64,000 bases of DNA. It comes from Gnetum montanum (lineage: Eukaryota; Streptophyta; Gnetopsida; Gnetales; Gnetaceae). The stretch lies in contig MNCI01027357.1 of the NCBI GenBank assembly GCA_015680685.1, positions 36,065 through 100,064 of the forward strand, written 5' to 3'. Of the stretch, positions 47,212 through 57,830 are shown piece by piece. How positions within the stretch are numbered: position 1 is the stretch's first letter; each line of letters opens with the position of its first letter. The notes beneath the pieces were generated by a model, which saw only the letters and a list, made by a program, of their open reading frames with translations, was not told where the DNA came from and ran no database searches. Both the position numbers and the translations under genes were made by a program.

Positions 47212-48085
47212 CCAATTTTGGGCTTTAGCATTACAACTACAAATTTGTCTAAGTGTTGGGTTATGCTCTAGAGCGTAGCTAGCGTAGCACTGTAGAGAAG
47301 CCTTTGCCAGCCTTCAAATCTCAACATTAGCCTTCACCTCAGCTCCAGCACTCCATTGATGGTTGGCATTCCCTAACTATTAGCATTCCCCAGCTATTGG
47401 CATTCCCTAACTATTGACATTCTCTAACTATTAGCATTCCCAAGTGGTTGGCATTCCTTGGACATGAGCATTTTTAAGCACTTGGCATTTAGCATTTTTG
47501 GCATCTTGGCACTTAACTCCATGGATGAACAAGATCCAAAGCACACCATACCGGCAAAGAAGTAGAGTTGCACATCACGGCCAACTGCAGCCCCATTGTA
47601 GCCCTGCAACACATTGCATGGTACACTACAATTACCAACCTAGCAAACACGGTTCATCATAGTGAGCATCAAACTTCATGTCTCAACACCACCAACACTG
47701 TAACTACACTTCCACTATGTCTATTGTACACTTTGTACCTTCTAAGACCTTTTTAAAGTTAACTATGCTTCCATTTGGGGTGGTGTTTCATTTTTCTCTC
47801 CCGTTTCTAGCATTTTCTCGCATTTTTTCTTGCATATTTCTACAATTTTCACACATCATCACATTGTACTACATATTTTTTGCATTTTCATTATGGCTAA
47901 TCACACCACCCCTTGGTTGCATCCACCACCCTGGTTGCAACTAGCAAAGTCCCTATTTGATCGACAAGACCATTTAGGGTGCTCCACCTTTGTTTCTAGC
48001 AAGGCCCTCACGCAGAGGTGGGGTTAAGGCTATGTGTCCTTTGATCCCTCAATGGTTTCAGCCATTCACATTTTTGTTCATCACA
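47212..48085 (+). repeat. 3' LTR of element G (874 bp)
   Basis: Ends ...TTCATCACA followed by ATATA. Carries the 17-bp GGCATTCCC array at 47365-47480 with more divergence than the 5' copy. Confidence 0.9.
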
Positions 48086-48090
48086 ATATA

Positions 48091-48900
48091 GATGTCACCA
48101 AAGAGAATTCACAAGTCCCATTGATTTCACACCCTTTCCATTCCCTCTTAGTCCATCACTCTTCGCTTTGGGCATAATGAGCACAAAGTTACTTTAAGTT
48201 TTGATGATAACAAGAATATCATTATACCTAGAGCAAGAACCTCTGATTAATAGAATGGGTGGGTGGATGTTGTCGGCTCACTATCCAAATAATTAATTAC
48301 TTGTGACTTGATAACATAAAACAACACCTCAACCAACTGGTTACATGAGTATTTTATTCATAGATGAGATTACCCACACAAAAAGATAACATGAAAAATT
48401 GGAAAACAAAAAATTTAAAAACATTTACTAATTCTACTTGTTAGAATGGGGTTTATTCCCCATAACTAAAACTTTGACTATGGTGAGAATTAATAAATGG
48501 AAAGTTAGGATCCATGCATGTTGGAAATATTGCGATCCAATCATATCCAAACCACTAGGTGTCTTTTGGTGTAGTGGCAGGAATGTACCCAAATTGGGGT
48601 TCACACACTTGATTGAAGTAGGCATAGTGGGGCAAATTATATGATGTGGTCATTTGATAAGAAATTGACCCACTATGGCACCTGTGACCATAAGACAGTA
48701 TGCAAAGATCAATATGTCTTCTCACATTGTTATATTCATTATGCCACATGGTTGTTGGGGTATTAATTGATGGCTTAGATAAGGTAATAGGATGTGTTAG
48801 GTTTGAAGAGGAAGATGCATCACTATGTTGGGCTTATGCTGAGTTGGAGGATGTAGTGGTTTCAAAATCATGTTTTCACTTTCTACGACCATGCCTAAAG
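48091..48900 (-). other. Interior of element F between gag and G
   Basis: Short minus-strand frames continue the Pro/Tyr/His-rich tail of gag (for instance PHYAYFNQVCEPQFGY near 48590). No protease signature could be confirmed here. Confidence 0.45.
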
Positions 48901-50803
48901 AAAGGATGCTTGTTGTTATGGAGGAATTCTACTGCTGTTGATAGTAGTAGCACAAGTAATGTTTGTTGTTTGGTGCTATGGTGCAAAACCTTCTGGTACA
49001 ACTACTAGTAATGTAGAAGGAGGTGAAGGATGAGAATATTAATAGTAAGGAGGAGTGTATGGAACATGAGGTGGTGATCCCATAAGAGATGACATGGGTT
49101 GATGATACTCAGGAGAGTGATAATGACAAGGTGAAGTAGAGGATGTTTATCCAATTGGAGAAATAGGGTGTTAAATGTAATAAACACTTGGTTTCAGGTG
49201 ATACAAAGGGTGTGGCTAGTTTGGCAATGGCCTCCCCCATGACTAGGGGTTTTGCAACTATAGTTGAGCATAGTACTTTTTTATGAAATCTAGATGTAAT
49301 TCCCCAATGCTCATGTAGATGTGACAAGATTGGGCATTGGCCTTTTGGGTGATCGTATAGGCAAACATCACATTGATACTTATGATTTGTGGTTGAGCCC
49401 TTATCCGCATTTTTTTCAACCCTTCTTTCTAATTGTCAAATGGTGTTTTGTCCTATTTCTAGGTTTTGTATCCTATGTTTCTTTTGGCTATCAAAGTTAT
49501 CTTGTGTGGGTGTTCCTTTAATAATGTCTACATATTCTCCAAATTTTTCATGTACCCACTCTATTATCTTGTTAATCTTTACTTTGATTTCATCTAGTGA
49601 TTTTAATATTGACAAAGGTACTGACGATTTCACTTCCTCGAAGTGAGTTGATTTTTCCTCTTCATAATTATGGACCTTTGTTATTTCAAGAGTTTGGTCC
49701 TGTTGAGGTTTTTTAACATTCCCCCATTTGGCTATTTCTCCTTCTTTTTTTCCTACCCACTTAATAAGCTCTTGAAATTGATGGGTTGGTAGTTCATGTA
49801 GTTGACCTAGGGCATACATCCCTAGGGTCTCCCTTATTTCATTATGGAGCCCATCCATGATGTGATACATTAGCCTTTCCTTAAAGAACCCATGGCCTAG
49901 GAATTTTTTTAATAAAGAGTAATATCTTTCTAAGGCCATGTCCAAGGGTTCATGTTGCCCTTGTTTTCACTCTTGGATTTGTTTCCTCAAGGCTGACACT
50001 CTTGTATAGGTTTGATATCTTTTGTTCAAGAGGTTTACCATTGTAGGCCAATGGTGAATTGAATTCAGTTTTAAAGACCTATACCATACTTTAGCTTGGC
50101 CAACGAGTGACATAGAGAAGAGCTTAAGCCTTTGCCACCCATTCTTAATGTTGTTCCATACACAGGCATCATAGAAGGTTTGTAAATGATGTTGCAAATC
50201 TAAATCATAGCCTCCTAAGAACTTAGGAAAGTTGTTTAAGTTAAGCCTAGGTAGATGACTTCCCTTGCAATGCCTATGGGATATCTAAATGGCCTCTATT
50301 ATATGCATTAGGCTCTTAGTAGCCATCAAAGGTTCATTGTCTCCAAATAGGTTGTGAGTTCATGGGTTGGGACAATGTTGTCTATGTTCATGTTGGCATT
50401 CCTGATTTTGCTTATGGGTTCAATTTTTACTTCTACGCTAACCCCTTAAGAAATAGTCATCCATGTCACAACTTGATGTTGAAAGAGTAGAGGAAGAGAG
50501 AAAACTAGAAGACTCATCATGAATTTTGTAAGTCTTCCAATCATCCCCTAATCTACTCTTGCTACCCACTAAGAAGGTCATAGGCCTTACAAGCCTCCTC
50601 ACTCTAGGGGATGTCCCATCTCCACTAGAGGTGTCTAAGTTGGATGACAAAAGTCCTTGAGTATCGTTTAGGTGTCTATGAAAATACAAAACTCCTACAT
50701 AAGATTGAGTACTCCAAACTTCTTCTTCATCATAAATTTTGTTGGTTCTCTAATGAATTTCCTTGCTAGATGTTATGTTGTCGTCATCTTGTGAAATAGA
50801 CAT
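48900..50803 (-). pseudogene. gag of element F, broken by in-frame stops only
   Basis: The minus-strand frame opens at ATG 50803 (MSISQDDDNITSSKE). One frame can be followed to about 49100 with stops but no shift. The Ser/Arg-rich head (50689-50440) is followed by the core QHHLQTFYDACVWNNIKNGW, LFSMSLVGQAKVWYRSLKL and LNKRYQTYTRV (50197-49990), then HIMDGLHNEIRETLGMYAL (about 49860). The zinc knuckle at 49334-49372 reads CDVCLYDHPKGQC, spacing CX2CX3HX4C. Every block has a counterpart in element C at the same order and distance. A His/Pro/Ser-rich tail follows. The start is chosen as the first ATG after the leader. No product is expected from this copy. Confidence 0.85.
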
Positions 50804-50917
50804 TAACGTGAATTATGTGTGACTTAATTGAATTTAATTTCTTTTTCTAAAATATATATCATTAATACCCTATTACAATGATCTTGTATGATATAACTAA
50901 TCTAGATAATTAGTACC

Positions 50918-50937
50918 CTCCCTAGCAACGGTGCTAA
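50918..50937 (-). other. Primer-binding leader of element F
   Basis: On the minus strand TTAGCACCGTTGCTAGGGAG follows the LTR end directly. It resembles the TTGGCGCCGTTGCCGGGGA leader common in plant Tat-type Ty3 elements, with G-to-A and C-to-T changes. Confidence 0.7.
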
Positions 50938-51776
50938 TGATGAGTGGCAAGGTACCCCTATGCTCAACCATACGTACACAAGCATGTATACATGATCTAG
51001 TTCAACTCCATGGATGAACTAGTTGTGGCACCTAGATAATTATACATTGATCACAGTTCACTATCTTCCCACTTGAATTAGTATTTTCTTTGTCACATAT
51101 GGTTTAGTCCAAAGTGAGGTGTATGATGTGATCCCTACTACTATGCTACTCCTAAGAACAAGAAGAGATAACCTAATTAAGCTAATGGGCAATAGGAAAT
51201 AAGATTTAAGTTGGTCTAAGTGCAATGAGCATTTGTCCCTAATCATCTGTACACATCTTGGACTTTGTGTACTACTTCTGGGATTACCAAGCACACATCA
51301 CTTGAAGCACTACTTGATATGCTACTGGGTTACCTCATAGTTACACTTAAATGTTCATGATTAAGGTGTACTCATTCCACATTAACGACAAGAATAGTAA
51401 ATGATGATAAAAGAAATATTAACCAAGAAAATAACAATAAATAATCAACAATTAAAAGCTAAGTGAATGCTTCAATGATGGAGTAATCTTGATCTTTAAT
51501 AATGATCATGTGCATGTCCAAGTACATCACACTCGAACAAAGGTTTCGTATAATTACAAGCATCACACTGCAGGCATGCACTGAGAATAACTAAAAGCTA
51601 AACTACCATAAGAAAAGAACTTCTAACTACCTAATGATCTAACTACTCCTTCACTGTGTGCCTGAGTGTTGTATTTAGAGGCTAACATAGGAATCACAAT
51701 ATCATGTCTATGATATTGTATCCAGGCTATGATATCACGTATCTAATATCAAGGCTTGGCAGACGATGACTCATCA
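50938..51776 (-). repeat. 5' LTR of element F (839 bp)
   Basis: Matches 34930-35936 except for the 137-bp duplication there. GATATC-type repeats lie at 51690-51755. Confidence 0.9.
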
Positions 51777-51781
51777 GAAAG

Positions 51782-52645
51782 GAAGGAGAGAGAGAGAGAG
51801 AGAGAAAGAAAGAAAGAGAGAGATATGTCATTCCTATCCACTTTGTGTGCTATAGACACATTATTTATAGCCTCTATTTCCTATCATGCATGTCGTCGAA
51901 GAGAGAAGAGGCTGGACCTTGATGAGAGAGAGGCTAGCCCCCAATGTGAGAGAGAGGTTGGCCCCAATGAAAGAGAGGCTTGCCCCCAATGTGAGAGAGA
52001 GGCTAGCCCCCAATATGAGAGAGAGGTTGGCCCTGATGCGAGAGCGAGGCTGGCCCCCAATGTGAGAAAGAGGTTAGCCCCAATGAGAGAGAGGTTGGCC
52101 CCTAATGTGAGAGAGATGCTAGTCCCGATGTTCTCCCTTTGCTTCCCCACTCTATTCCCCTTTTATAGTAGCTCATCTAGTAATTTTAAATGCCCATGTC
52201 CCACATCGGTTTCAGTTACCACCTATTATTAGTTATTGTAATCATAACTTCCATGCCGATGGTTACCACCACTCACTCGCTATAACCACCACCATGTCCC
52301 ACTTCACCCACCACCTTCGTAACTCCTACCATTATCACCATGTTCTCCACCATGTCCACCGTTCGTTACAACCACATCCCACATCTCTACATAATGCATG
52401 TAACTCCTAGCACCACCACCGTCAGTTACGCAACCTCTATAATCATCACATAACCCACGTTCTACACCACCCAAAGTATTACATCCATGCCATCATGGCA
52501 TGGCAACATAACCACTGCGACAAGTTTGCCATTATGAATTAGGCCCTAAGACAAGCTTGTACAAATTTTCTTTGTGCTCGGTGCCAAGGGATTAGACTTA
52601 TTGATCATGGCCCCATGCTTAGCATGGGCGATGTTGGCATCAACA
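51782..52645 (-). repeat. 5' LTR of element E, right part
   Basis: Continues the LTR after element F, from the GA-rich run to ...GGCATCAACA, and aligns with about 32920-33648. Confidence 0.87.
51787..52125. repeat. GA-rich run and 24-bp minisatellite in E LTR
   Basis: A (GA)n stretch (51787-51830) is followed, from about 51920, by about nine imperfect units of GAGAGAGAGGCTAGCCCCCA(ATGT). The partner LTR has about four units. The units alternate two variants, GGCTAGCCCC and GGTTGGCCCC. Confidence 0.85.
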
Positions 52646-52931
52646 CAAGTGTTGTCTTGTTTGTTGTCTGTAGGGTTAGGATATAGAGTTGGATATGTAT
52701 GATCATGTTGTCTTGTGTCTTTTCTTTGTTCATGTAGTTCTACCATAGTTCAAAATTAAAATTGCATGGTTATTGTGCTAAATCCCTCCTAATTATAATG
52801 GGTTTGCATTTTTAAACTAATAGATCCTTGAGTTATTTATATATAGATAACAATTTGAGTTTCAATTTGAGCTTTGATTATTATTCATTTCAAACCCCAT
52901 TGAAATGAATCCTACTTTGGAAAGTCCAAAC

Positions 52932-53031
52932 AAAAAGTATCCTCATACATGTTCTTTCATATGATGAACAACTTTCCAAATAAAAAGTATCCTCATACAT
53001 GTTCTTTCATATGATGAACAACCAACTACAT
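52932..53031. repeat. 50-bp tandem duplication
   Basis: AAAAAGTATCCTCATACATG starts both units (52932, 52982); the copies are nearly identical, hence recent. Confidence 0.92.
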
Positions 53032-53530
53032 ATGATTTATCATCTCCCAACTATCTGTGATTTTTTGGTGTCCTCATGGGCAATAAAAAATAAACCTATC
53101 TATCATCCAATTTCATGGAATCAAAAATTTTTTTAAAACAGAATGTACCATTCAAAACTACAGTAGTAGCTTTCACAATTTGTTAAAATCCTTTAGTGGA
53201 TATGCGCAAAGCAATTCTATTATCGTATTAAAATCAATTTTGGAAACTTAGTTCACCAATTTTTTTCTCAAATTTTAAAGTTAAATCAAAGAAGTGCATT
53301 TATTTTCCAACTTAAAACTAATGCACCAATTTCGGATTATTAATAAAATATTTTTCTGCAACTGGATCGATGCGTATTCATGATACCTACTATATGTCTC
53401 TACTACGCGGATGCATTTTTATATGCTCAAAAACCATGGCTAAGGTGTATACAAAAATTAGGCATAACAGAGCCTCACTTAACAAAACAACAGTACCTAC
53501 TTAAAAATAGGCATAACAATGCCTCACTTA

Positions 53531-53555
53531 ATATATATATATATATATATATATA
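53531..53555. repeat. (AT)n microsatellite
   Basis: About 12 AT units, directly after GCCTCACTTA. Confidence 0.95.
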
Positions 53556-53984
53556 GTCTAGTTCATCTACCCTCACACGAAGCCTTTGTTCTTTTCTGTT
53601 CCTCTTCATTTTTTCTATCTTTGTCTACTCATCTACCTCTTCTTTGTAGTTGCTTTTTTTTTATAGAATTATTGTTCATACTATCTTAACCTTTCATCTA
53701 GTAGTTGCTAGATATGGTGGTTTGTTGTAGATGTTTTGGTTTATTCTTGCTATCTTCTTTTTGTAGTTGTTTTAGTGGTTACTCTTCTTTGTTGGAGGTT
53801 TACAAAGTTGTTGTATATGAAGAGAATTGGTGTAGAATGTATAATTTTAGAAGAAGGTTGAGTAGACATAGGATAGTATAATAATTTTAATTTTATTTAT
53901 AATAGTTTATTTAGAAGTTGTGGGTATTATCATTCTATTGTTATAAGGGGTATATATTGTAGTTGTAGTTATTTTTCATAACTT

Positions 53985-55490
53985 CTCAACTTCCTTCCTT
54001 TTGCATTTGTAATGTATAGTGATTTATCTTTCACATGAGGCAATTGTGCAAGATCACCTATCAAAATGATAGATCTTCCTCCAAAAGAGTCATGTAAAAT
54101 TAGTTTACACATTTTTAGTACCTAAATTACAATAATGATATGTTTTTAACGATTATAGAGTAAAAAAAAACTTTTGAATGAATAGTACTTGATGTGTTAG
54201 AAAAATTTATTAAGTCTTGCATCGATCGTTTTTAAAAGTTTTCCTCCTACAAAACTAATTTCATCAATTAGTATGTATTTTTTATTCTGTAATTGTTCAT
54301 GAACCTTGATGAGGCTTTGTCCTTTGAGTTATGTAATGTTTTCTATTAGAATATGCAATGCATTAAGCATCATTTGACCTAATATGTTGAGTGCTACAAC
54401 ACCTATAGGAGCCAATGTTGGCAATGATTGGTCTTTGTTATAATGAAAATATTACTATGTTGTTTTGATGAGGTATGATTTGTCTATTCTTGTTGTTTCC
54501 TAAAAGACATAATTAATGTATAATTAGAATTGGTTATAAAATGTAATGAAAATTATCTTGTATTGTATATTAATACTTGAATAATCATTGCTTTTTTGAG
54601 GCTTGTGTTGTGATGTTGTATAATATTAAACATTGTTTTTGGTTTACATTAGATTCATTCATATTTTATTTCTTCTATAGTAGCATCTCATAATTGCGAA
54701 CCTTGTAGTAGCTAAATTGTACTAAAGATTTCTATGGTATTTTTAGTTGATTAAAAGTGACATTTGTCTTATTCTAGTTATAATTTCTATCAATATCTCT
54801 TCAACCCAACATTTCTCCTTCTATTTTTGGTACCACTAAATAGTTGTTAATAGAATTTGATAATCCTACTCAAATGTTCTTTGTTATTTTTGAACTTGTT
54901 TTTCATCATCTTCTTCATTTTACACTAAGTCTAGATCAAAAGTTTTATTTTCAATATCATTGATGAAAAGCTTCTATTTATTCTGCTTTATGACTTTACG
55001 ATAACTATAATAAGATTGTAATATTTCATCCTCTTCTTTTCCAGACTCTTCCTTTGCTTTTCAGAATAGGTAGTATAATAATAATTGTATTCAATAATAA
55101 TCAGTCCACTTTTCTTCATTTGGATTTGGCATCAATTGAAATATTGGAAAAATCCTAATAATGTTATTCTTTGGTCTTTTTTTCCACTTTGTATAACCTC
55201 TTTCTTATTTGATTTTGTTGTAAAATATTGCTACTTTGTACAAACAAATATTATCCATATCAGGTTTTCTTTTGCTATACATTTTCATTACTATTAAATA
55301 ATTTTCTGCATTATCTTCAGCTTCCTTTGTTTTTCTTAGAACTCTCTTATAAATAGTATGTGAGACATGTACTACAATTATTGGCCTACTTTCCTTCACC
55401 AAAGAAACCTGATATAACATGTGGCATGTCTTCATTACTCCTATGTCTCTTTCTTCTATGGTGTTCATCAATAATTTTTTGTATGCTAAT
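53985..55490 (-). pseudogene. PIF1-like helicase pseudogene (Helitron-type), N-terminal part to motif II/III
   Basis: Minus-strand motifs appear in family order. An N-terminal region (55471-55205) reads RDIGVMKTCHMLYQVSLVKESRP and then MYSKRKPD, like the segment before the motor in Helitron and plant PIF1-like helicases (DxxAQExxxxLLxLPLxxSSR). A decayed Walker A, RIDKSYLIKT, lies near 54490. Then come LAPIGVVALNI (about 54420), YILIDEISFVG (about 54260, the DE box) and GGRSIILIGDLAQLP (about 54040-54090), followed by LYITNAKG. Similarity stops at about 53985. The C-terminal motor motifs are missing; a similar missing piece is what survives at 6030-6345. The Rep domain of Helitrons was not found upstream. 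Stops and shifts throughout rule out activity. Confidence 0.75.
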
Positions 55491-56190
55491 GATCATCATC
55501 TCTTATTTCTACAATATTTAGAAGTAGTATGGATTATCCACAATCATGAGATAATGTATAGTAGAAACTTCAATGCTAAAGATTAGACTGTAGCAAAGAT
55601 CACAAATATACCTATGCAAAAGAAAAACAAAAAAAAAAACTATGATTGTAAAACATTTGTGATGGAATACACAAACTACGTGGCTAGGTGTATCCCTTCA
55701 TAGAATTTAGAATTCACTAAAAACATTGTGCAATATGCAAGAGTTATTAGTTCTCAAAATGATCAACAACCATAATTTTATAAATTTTATTTAAAAACTA
55801 TGAATCAATAGCATTTTGAGAATAGCAGTTGCATCACAAGACAAGAATCATTAATCAAGTACAAAAGAAAATACATTATGTACATATTATATAGTATATT
55901 ACAATAGATAAAAAATAAAAAAATCATCTTAAATACAAAATAATTTCCATATGTAAAAATATTAATAATTGTTAATTTCACATAGCATTTAGAGAAAATT
56001 TTGAAAGTGAAATGCAAAACAATTGTTACATGTTAGATAATCATCAATAATTGAAAAAATTTTACCTTTAATATTCTTGTTATTTGAAAACGAGAATAGC
56101 ATATTGTGATGAGTAGATAACAAAAATTAAAAATAGAAAATTTTAAAATTTTAAAAAAATCAAACCAAAATTAAAAAAACAAAAAATGGC
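55491..56190. other. AT-rich spacer, nothing recognised
   Basis: Very AT-rich with short A and T runs; no ORF with a recognisable pattern. Confidence 0.5.
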
Positions 56191-56850
56191 AAAATACCTC
56201 AAACATTAGTCTTTGATGAATAGAGAGTAGAGTTAGATCTAGTTGAGAGCAAGCTATGATGAGTAAAGAGTAGGGTAAATTACCCAAAGAAAATCTGAAA
56301 AGGAATAGGATGAGATTCATAGATTTGGCAAAAATCATAAAACTAAAATTACAAATAGCTTAAGATAATAGATCAAGTTATCCCACAGAGCAAATTTAGC
56401 AAAAAGTATCATTAAATTGAGCCAAGAAGATTTGGTAGAGAAAAAGAAAAAAGGGCAATTACCTCAAACTACAAATTTTCATAAGCCGGTTTTAATCACC
56501 AAATAGTAGAAATTAATAACAAAATACCTCAAACACCATGCTTTGGTGAGCAAAGAGTAGAGTTAAATTTGGCAAAGAGAAGGCTATGATGAGTAAAGAA
56601 CAAGGTCAAATTGCTTGAAGTAGATTTAACAACGCGTAGGATGAGCTGTGCAGATCTAGCAAAAATTAGAAAACTAAAATTGCAAATAGCAAAAGATAAT
56701 AAACCAAGTTATCCCACAAAGAAGATTTGGCAAAGAGTAGAGTTAGATCAAGCTGAGCAAATTTAGCAAAGAAAAATAAAATATAAAGTGAAAAAATGAT
56801 AGAGTAGGGTGAAATCACATGAAGTAAATTCAATAGAGAGTAAGATAAGA
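56191..56850. repeat. 330-bp tandem repeat, two diverged copies
   Basis: AAAATACCTCAAACA marks the start of both units (56191, 56521). Each unit contains GAGTAGAGTTAGAT, CTATGATGAGTAAAGA and CAAGTTATCCCACA in the same order. Shorter related pieces (AGAGTAGGATTAGAT) continue to about 57060. Confidence 0.82.
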
Positions 56851-57129
56851 TTGGATGGAGTAGATCTAGTAGAGAGTAGGATTAGATCAGGTGCATAGGT
56901 TGTGATGAGCAAAGAGGATCAAATTGCATTGAGTAGATCCAATAGAGAGTAGGGTAAGATTGGGTAAACTAGATCTGCTAAAGAGTAGGATTAGAATGTA
57001 CATGCAGGTTGAGTAGAGAGCAAGATTGGCTATGATAAAGTTTTCATAAAAAGAATGTAGAGAAAGTTGCAATAAGTAGATAATATAGTTAGATCAATTC
57101 ACAAAGTGTTTTTGGAAAGAGCTCAATAG

Positions 57130-57830
57130 CTTTTGAGAAATACAATAAGGTAGTTTTTTGATGGGGGTTGTAGTGTATAGATTTTGGAAGAGTGGTAAGT
57201 AGTCTCTAAAAAGGTTTTAGGGGGATGGAGGTGGAGGTATGAAGAGGGATAAAAAATGAAAAAGTAGTGTATGGGGGCAAGGGTAGTAGTGTCTAAAAAA
57301 TTTTTTAGGAGAAGGAGATTGAGGGTAGGAATGGAGGCACTAACAAAAAAGTACGATAGATTTGGAGAAGGGCAAAAAAGGAGTATGTTGCAAGGGTTAG
57401 AAAAAAGTAGAGTTTTTAGGGGTGTCAATAATTCTTTAAAATGTCTTTAAGAGGAATGGAGGGAATGGCAAAAGAGGTGGAGGGTAGAGAGGAGGGGCAC
57501 TAATAAAAAACACTAGTGTTTAGTTAGAGGGGGAGAAGGGTGCAAAAACAAAAAAGTAGTTTATGGGATATGGTAGTGTATAAATTTGGGGGTTTTGAGG
57601 TGAGGTGGAGGGGAAGAAGTAGTATCTAAAAATATTTTCAAAAGGGAGAGGGTGGGGGGATGGCAAGAGGGATGCTAACAAAGAAGTAGTGTTTGGGGGA
57701 TGGTAGTTTATAGATTTGGAGGAGGATGGGGGGAATGGTTGTAGGAGTTAGAAAGAAGTAGAGTTTTTAGGAGGGGGGAAGGGGGGCAAGAGGAGGAAGA
57801 GGATTATAGTATCTAAGAAGAGCATTTCAT
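57130..57830. repeat. Purine-rich, G-cluster tract with imperfect repeats
   Basis: The plus strand is strongly purine-biased, with many GGGG and GGGGG runs. Imperfect units of roughly 60-130 bases recur, marked by GTAGTGTATAGATTT(T/G)GG, GTCTCTAAAAA or GTATCTAAAAA, and GAAAAAAGTAGAGTTTTTAGG. No coding pattern was found on either strand. Confidence 0.75.

Larger units (their letters stand above)
40505..48085 (+). mobile_element. Gag-protease-only Ty3-type element G, innermost layer of the nest
   Basis: LTRs 40505-41384 and 47212-48085, both starting TGAAACACCA, are flanked by an exact ATATA duplication (40500-40504, 48086-48090). A primer-binding leader follows the 5' LTR and a polypurine tract precedes the 3' LTR. 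The interior codes for a Tat-like Gag and an aspartic protease; no RT, RNase H or integrase motif was found between 45240 and 47200. At 7.6 kb it is a non-autonomous element in opposite orientation to its host F. Confidence 0.9.
34930..51776 (-). mobile_element. Non-autonomous Ty3-type element F with gag and a second ORF, nested in E and hosting G
   Basis: LTRs of TGATGAG...ACTCATCA type (34930-35936 and 50938-51776) are bounded by an exact 5-bp duplication GAAAG (34925-34929, 51777-51781). Minus-strand order is 5' LTR, primer-binding leader, gag, an interior interrupted by element G, a promoter-like stretch, a second ORF, polypurine tract and 3' LTR. Without G the element is about 9.3 kb. 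No RT or integrase pattern was found in any frame. LTR termini, GATATC repeats in U3, polypurine tract and Gag tie it to element C. Confidence 0.9.
32045..52645 (-). mobile_element. Short-interior LTR element E, outer layer of a three-level nest
   Basis: Two long direct repeats, both TGTTGATGC...GCATCAACA, lie at 32045-33648 and at 34013-34929 joined to 51782-52645 (the second is split by element F). They flank only 364 bp (33649-34012). On the minus strand that interior begins with a primer-binding-site-like stretch and ends with a polypurine tract, so orientation is minus. Flanking CAAGC and CAAGT form a target-site duplication with one mismatch. There is no coding sequence inside: LTRs of 1.6-1.8 kb with a tiny interior fit a non-autonomous or internally deleted element. 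Confidence 0.85.
52651..53984. other. Spacer with small repeats
   Basis: No gene recognised. Holds a 50-bp tandem duplication, a repeated AGGCATAACA...GCCTCACTTAA (about 53459 and 53508) and an (AT)n run. Confidence 0.55.

Noticed and set aside
49300-49365. Plus-strand zinc-knuckle-like CDKIGHWPFG
   Set aside because: The cysteine spacing is wrong, and the same bases on the minus strand lie in the gag frame of F next to its true zinc knuckle.
51756-52232. 158-codon open frame with REASPQCEREVGPNER-type repeats
   Set aside because: It is the translation of the GA-rich minisatellite in an LTR of element E; the frame exists because of the repeat unit, and the opposite strand is open for the same reason.
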